The notes under the pieces were generated by a model that worked only from the letters and a program-made list of their open reading frames with translations, did not search any database and had not been told where the DNA came from. 64,000 nt of DNA from Liolophura sinensis (taxonomy: Eukaryota; Mollusca; Polyplacophora; Chitonida; Chitonidae): positions 25,309,788 through 25,373,787 of the forward strand of contig NC_088302.1 of NCBI RefSeq assembly GCF_032854445.1, given 5' to 3'. Below, piece after piece: positions 63,656-64,000 of the stretch. Each line of letters starts with the position of its first letter. Within the stretch, counting starts at the first letter, position 1. The position numbers and the translations under genes were made by a program.

Positions 63656-63805
63656 TATATGTATTTATTTGATTGGTGTTTAACGCCGTACTTAAGAATA
63701 TTTCAATTAAATATTCCGGCGGAAACCCACGACCATCCGCAGGTTGCTGACAGACCTTCCCACGAAGCCAGAATGAGCTGGAATTGAACTCACAGACATC
63801 GACCA
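63656..63805 (-). mobile_element. SINE family A, 5'-truncated with internal deletion
   Basis: Antisense 3' domain (GATTGGTGTTTAACGCCGTA) joined, after a deletion of the GGCCAGCATTATGG part, to CGACCATCCGCAGGTTGCTG and a core end at CTCACAGAC. Confidence 0.86.
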
Positions 63806-64000
63806 TTGTTCTCTTGTCATAAATAATATGTCAATTTGCCCACAAATCGGCATCGCAAATACATGAAGGAACAGGTCACTGCACAACACACACTTGAATT
63901 ACTTTCGGTGAGAAAGATTTCCCGTTATATATACATGTGGATTACATAGGGCCAACCTAGAAGCACGAGGGTAATACGATAGTCGTTGTTACCAATGGTT

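Overview
The window reads as nuclear DNA from an animal, most likely a marine mollusc (bivalve or gastropod). It is AT-rich, has introns with GT-AG borders, has no operon-like packing of ORFs, and is crowded with tRNA-derived SINEs. The commonest SINE ends in a 3' domain built around TACGGCGTAAAACACCAAT followed by AAAT repeats, a type I recall from mollusc genomes. I cannot name the species.

One protein-coding gene can be assembled with confidence. It is a four-exon rhodopsin-family GPCR on the + strand (coding exons 47517-48137, 48913-49117, 54190-54472 and 54857-55094; 448 residues). Splice phases match across all three introns, and all seven membrane segments and class-A motifs are present. 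It belongs to the GnRH/adipokinetic hormone/corazonin receptor clan, with GnRH- or AKH-receptor-like as the best call. A good acceptor at 47443-47444, with the frame open from there to the ATG, suggests that a non-coding first exon lies upstream. Skipping the last splice would give an alternative, much shorter C-terminal tail.

The rest is repeat-rich non-coding sequence. SINE family A has about 18 copies on both strands, and at least two are 5'-truncated insertions with perfect target-site duplications. SINE family B has four copies in two tail/core variants and shares the same 3' domain. There is also an unclassified dispersed repeat (D), one copy of which is interrupted by a SINE. Tandem arrays comprise an 18-19 copy 62-bp minisatellite (41.93-43.08 kb) whose unit contains a near-perfect splice-donor sequence, a decayed 52-bp array (24.8-25.6 kb), a 57-bp triple repeat (29.7 kb), a 22-bp array (36.65 kb), a (TA)n tract of about 110 bp (47.1 kb) and a trinucleotide microsatellite (63.1 kb).

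All other ORFs are short (under about 135 codons), lack recognisable domains, and often run through SINEs or simple repeats. I see no reverse transcriptase, transposase, rRNA gene, CRISPR array or bacterial features, and no evidence for a novel multi-gene system. The most useful leads are the receptor gene and its possible splice forms, the splice-site-bearing minisatellite, an apparent templated insertion at 21.48 kb, and the SINE empty-site/filled-site pair at 9.5 and 12.97 kb.
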